Shown here one piece after another: positions 61,853 through 64,000 of a stretch of DNA of 64,000 nucleotides. The position numbers and the translations under genes are program-made. Below the pieces are notes generated by a model. It worked only from the letters and a program-made list of their open reading frames with translations, was not told the DNA's origin and did not search any database. Within the stretch, counting starts at the first letter, position 1; each line of letters opens with the position of its first letter. The DNA is from Rhizobiaceae bacterium. GTDB taxonomy: Bacteria; Pseudomonadota; Alphaproteobacteria; Rhizobiales; Rhizobiaceae. The DNA is taken from contig JAHBYZ010000002.1 in assembly GCA_019635695.1 (NCBI GenBank), forward strand, positions 124,001-188,000. Direction: 5' to 3'.

Positions 61853-61885
61853 CGTATTGACAAAATCTGTTATTTTGTCAATACG
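61853..61885. promoter_or_regulatory. Perfect 14-bp inverted repeat, TetR operator
   Basis: CGTATTGACAAAAT (61853-61866) and its exact complement (61872-61885) flank CTGTT. Each arm contains TTGACA reading inward, so both the tetR and the RND directions have a -35-like hexamer under the operator. It ends 7 bp before the TetR start. The 369-bp gap 61524-61892 holds no gene. Binding would shut off both directions. Confidence 0.85.
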
Positions 61886-61892
61886 CAGCGTC

Positions 61893-62483
61893 ATGTCGGA
61901 TATCGCTTCGGTCGAGTTGCCCCAGGAGCAGGTGCGCCGCGCCCGCATCCTTGAGGGCGCCACGACCGTCTTCCTTGCCTACGGCTTCCAGCGCACGACG
62001 ATGGAGGACATCGCGCGTGCCGCCGAGATCTCGCGGCCGGCGCTCTATCTCGAATTCCGCAACAAGACCGATATCTATCGCGCACTGGCCGGCGAGTTTC
62101 TCGCGCGATTTCTCGCTGCTGCGGAGACCGAGCTTTCCACCGCCGAGCCCCTGGCAATCCGGCTGGAGCGGGCGGTCAGCTGCTGCCTTGGCATGGTGCT
62201 CGACATTGAGCAGTCGCCACACGGCGCCGACATACTCGACATGAAGGGCAGCCTCGCCGCCGATGTCGTCGCCAACGGCCGCTCCCGCATGCAGGGTCTG
62301 TTCGAGCGGGCCATTGCCCGCGAGGCCGAGAGCCTCGGCCGGCCGGAGGCAAGGCCATCGATGCTGGCCTCGATGATCCTTGATGCATTCGACGGCATGC
62401 GCCTGCGCAACCCGCCGCTCGCCGATCAGCGCGAGGCCGTCGGCGCCTACATCCGCATCGCACTGGCTTCGCTGGATCGCTAG
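61893..62483 (+). CDS. TetR family transcriptional regulator
   Basis: A 196-residue TetR protein, divergent from the RND operon. The helix-turn-helix is RRARILEGATTVFLAYGFQRTTMEDIARAAEISRPALYLEFRNKTDIYRAL. The ligand domain is all helical and contains two adjacent cysteines (VSCCLGMVLDIEQ). ATG 61893 begins directly after the operator; further upstream the frame is open but crosses the operator. It is the probable repressor of the efflux pump. Confidence 0.92.
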   Translation: MSDIASVELPQEQVRRARILEGATTVFLAYGFQRTTMEDIARAAEISRPALYLEFRNKTDIYRALAGEFLARFLAAAETELSTAEPLAIRLERAVSCCLGMVLDIEQSPHGADILDMKGSLAADVVANGRSRMQGLFERAIAREAESLGRPEARPSMLASMILDAFDGMRLRNPPLADQREAVGAYIRIALASLDR

Positions 62484-62501
62484 CCGCCCGCCGGGTGCCG
62501 C

Positions 62502-63284
62502 TTACTGGGCCGTCCAGCCGCCGTCGACCGACAGCGTCGTGCCAGTCACCTGCGCCGCCTCCGGCGAGGCCAGGAACAGCGTCGCCGCAGCGATCTCCTC
62601 CAGGCTGGCGAACTGCTTCGATGGCTGCTTCTGCAGGATCACGTCGCGGATGGTCGTCTCGCGGTCCAGCCCGGTTTCGGCCATCCGGTCGATAATCTGC
62701 GTCTCGACCAGCGGCGTCAGCACGAAGCCGGGGCAGACCGCGTTGCAGGTCACGCCGCGTCCTGCCAGCTCCAGCGCCACCGTCTTGGTCAGCCCGACTA
62801 GCCCGTGCTTAGCCGCCACGTAAGCCGACTTGTTGGGCGAGGCACGCAGCCCGTGTGCCGAGGCGATGTTGACGATGCGGCCGAAGCCCGCCTTGCGCAT
62901 GTGCGGCACGGCCGCCGCGATAGTGTGGAACGCCGAAGTCAGGTTGATCGCGATGATGGCGTCCCAGCGCTCGACCGGAAACTCCTCCACCGGCGCCACG
63001 AACTGGATGCCGGCATTGTTGACGAGGATGTCTGCCCTGCCGAAGCGCCGGGCCGCCAGCTCGACCAGGGCGCGGCATTCTGCCGGCTTGGCCATGTCCG
63101 CCCGGATATAGGCCGCCTCGACCCCATAGCGGGCGGCGATCCCCGCCGCCAGCGCATGATCCTTCTCCGTGTCGGAGAAGGAATTCAGTACCACCGTCGC
63201 CCCTTTGGCCGCGAGCGCCTCGGCGATGGCGAGACCGATGCCCGAGGTCGAGCCTGTGACGATGGCGATCTTTCCGGCGAACAT
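62502..63284 (-). CDS. bdhA: D-3-hydroxybutyrate dehydrogenase
   Basis: A 260-residue SDR that matches rhizobial BdhA. It has the cofactor motif TGSTSGIG, VVLNSFSDTEKD, NNAGIQFVAPVEEFPVERWDAIIAINLTSAFHT, NIASAHGLRASPNKSAYVAAKHGLVGLTKT (catalytic Ser-Tyr-Lys) and CNAVCPGFVLTPLVETQI. The HGL and QFV blocks are specific to 3-hydroxybutyrate dehydrogenases. It oxidises D-3-hydroxybutyrate from PHB turnover to acetoacetate. It is tail-to-tail with tetR. Confidence 0.93.
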   Translation of the reverse strand: MFAGKIAIVTGSTSGIGLAIAEALAAKGATVVLNSFSDTEKDHALAAGIAARYGVEAAYIRADMAKPAECRALVELAARRFGRADILVNNAGIQFVAPVEEFPVERWDAIIAINLTSAFHTIAAAVPHMRKAGFGRIVNIASAHGLRASPNKSAYVAAKHGLVGLTKTVALELAGRGVTCNAVCPGFVLTPLVETQIIDRMAETGLDRETTIRDVILQKQPSKQFASLEEIAAATLFLASPEAAQVTGTTLSVDGGWTAQ

Positions 63285-63457
63285 GGCAGTCTCCCTGAAC
63301 GGCGCGCAGAATGGCTGGCGCCGCTTTCTCTATTGCAGTGCAGCATTGCTGCCAACGGCCGGCGTATTTTCACGATGCGCGCAAATGCCGGCGCGCTTGA
63401 CGCATTCGCGCTTTTAATGTCGATAGCCGGCGCTGGAAGGGAGCACCGGGAAGCGCC

Positions 63458-64000
63458 ATGACCGACGAGACGGCCGCCCGCCATGCCGGCCTCCTTGAGC
63501 GCCTTGCCGGCCGGCCGATTGTTTTTGTCGGGCTCATGGGCGCCGGCAAGACGGCGATCGGCCGTCGCGTTGCCTCCGAACTGGGCATCCCCTTCACCGA
63601 CAGCGACCACGAGATCGAGAGCGCCTCGCGCATGACGATCCCGGAACTGTTCGAGCGCTACGGCGAACCGGAGTTCCGGGCGCTTGAGCAGCGCGTCATC
63701 CTGCGTCTGCTGACCGGCGGCACGCGCGTGCTCGCCACCGGCGGAGGCGCCTACATGAACGACGAGACGCGCCGCGCCATTGCCGATCACGGCCTCTCGA
63801 TCTGGCTCAAGGCCGATCTCGACACGCTGATGGGTCGCGTCGGCCGCAAGCCGACCCGGCCGCTGCTCAAGACCGACAATCCGCGCGCCACGATGGAGAA
63901 GCTCATCGCCGCGCGCTACCCGGTCTACGCCCACGCCGACCTGACCGTGCCGACCCGCGACGACCGTCGCGAGGTGATCGCCGCTGAGGTCATCGCCGCG
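63458..64000 (+). CDS. aroK: Shikimate kinase, N-terminal part (cut by window end)
   Basis: The frame runs open from ATG 63458 to the window edge, 181 codons with no stop. The P-loop is [18 protein letters not shown]. Shikimate-binding residues are in [32 protein letters not shown] (Asp and Arg) and [15 protein letters not shown] (Gly-Gly-Gly). The lid is [17 protein letters not shown]. It phosphorylates shikimate in aromatic amino acid synthesis. In Rhizobiales aroB usually follows, outside this window. Confidence 0.95.
   Translation, partial: MTDETAARHAGLLERLAGRPIVFVGLMGAGKTAIGRRVASELGIPFTDSDHEIESASRMTIPELFERYGEPEFRALEQRVILRLLTGGTRVLATGGGAYMNDETRRAIADHGLSIWLKADLDTLMGRVGRKPTRPLLKTDNPRATMEKLIAARYPVYAHADLTVPTRDDRREVIAAEVIAA

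Overview
The window is high-GC DNA read as part of an alphaproteobacterial chromosome, most likely Rhizobiales (Mesorhizobium/Phyllobacteriaceae-like). The placement rests on the gene set: an rplU gene with a lysine/alanine-rich helix-hairpin-helix tail next to rpmA, a Usg family gene, DUF3309, DUF167 and YggT genes, TRAP and Liv transporters with Tat-type leaders, and chromosomal acs, bdhA and aroK. I ran no searches; family names come from reading motifs.

Positions 1-37022 are a catabolic island. The left part (1-19087) holds two Baeyer-Villiger monooxygenases of the 4-hydroxyacetophenone type (the first cut by the window edge), an alpha/beta hydrolase, an NTF2-like protein, a hot-dog thioesterase, two acyl-CoA dehydrogenase pairs (one partner has a frameshift), a Gfo/Idh/MocA oxidoreductase, a complete TRAP transporter, an ADP-forming acyl-CoA synthetase, an enoyl-CoA hydratase and IclR regulators. 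This fits ring or ketone oxygenation, ester or lactone hydrolysis and beta-oxidation-like steps. A 32-bp operator-like motif lies upstream of three of its operons.

The right part (19092-37022) holds an mhp-type meta-cleavage pathway: mhpB-, mhpC- and mhpD-like genes, a second C-C hydrolase-like gene, two ketosteroid-dehydrogenase-like flavoproteins, a branched-chain-type ABC transporter, an mhpA-like hydroxylase, an SDR and an MhpR-like regulator. GTGC-N7-GCAC palindromes recur in its promoters. No mhpE or mhpF aldolase/dehydrogenase pair is present. I infer that the flavoproteins may aromatise an alicyclic keto acid and feed it to the mhp genes. This is the most interesting hypothesis in the window.

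Positions 37092-64000 look like core chromosome: GNAT acetyltransferase, rpmA, rplU, pyridoxal kinase, DUF429, carbonic anhydrase, MarR with Bcr/CflA efflux, M3 peptidase, MoxR ATPase preceded by a highly structured intergenic region, methyltransferase, usg, acs, a 21-codon ORF with an exceptionally long Shine-Dalgarno match, MFS transporters, tRNA-Ala(CGC), small conserved genes, an RND efflux operon with a divergent TetR gene and a perfect operator, 3-hydroxybutyrate dehydrogenase, and shikimate kinase cut by the right edge.
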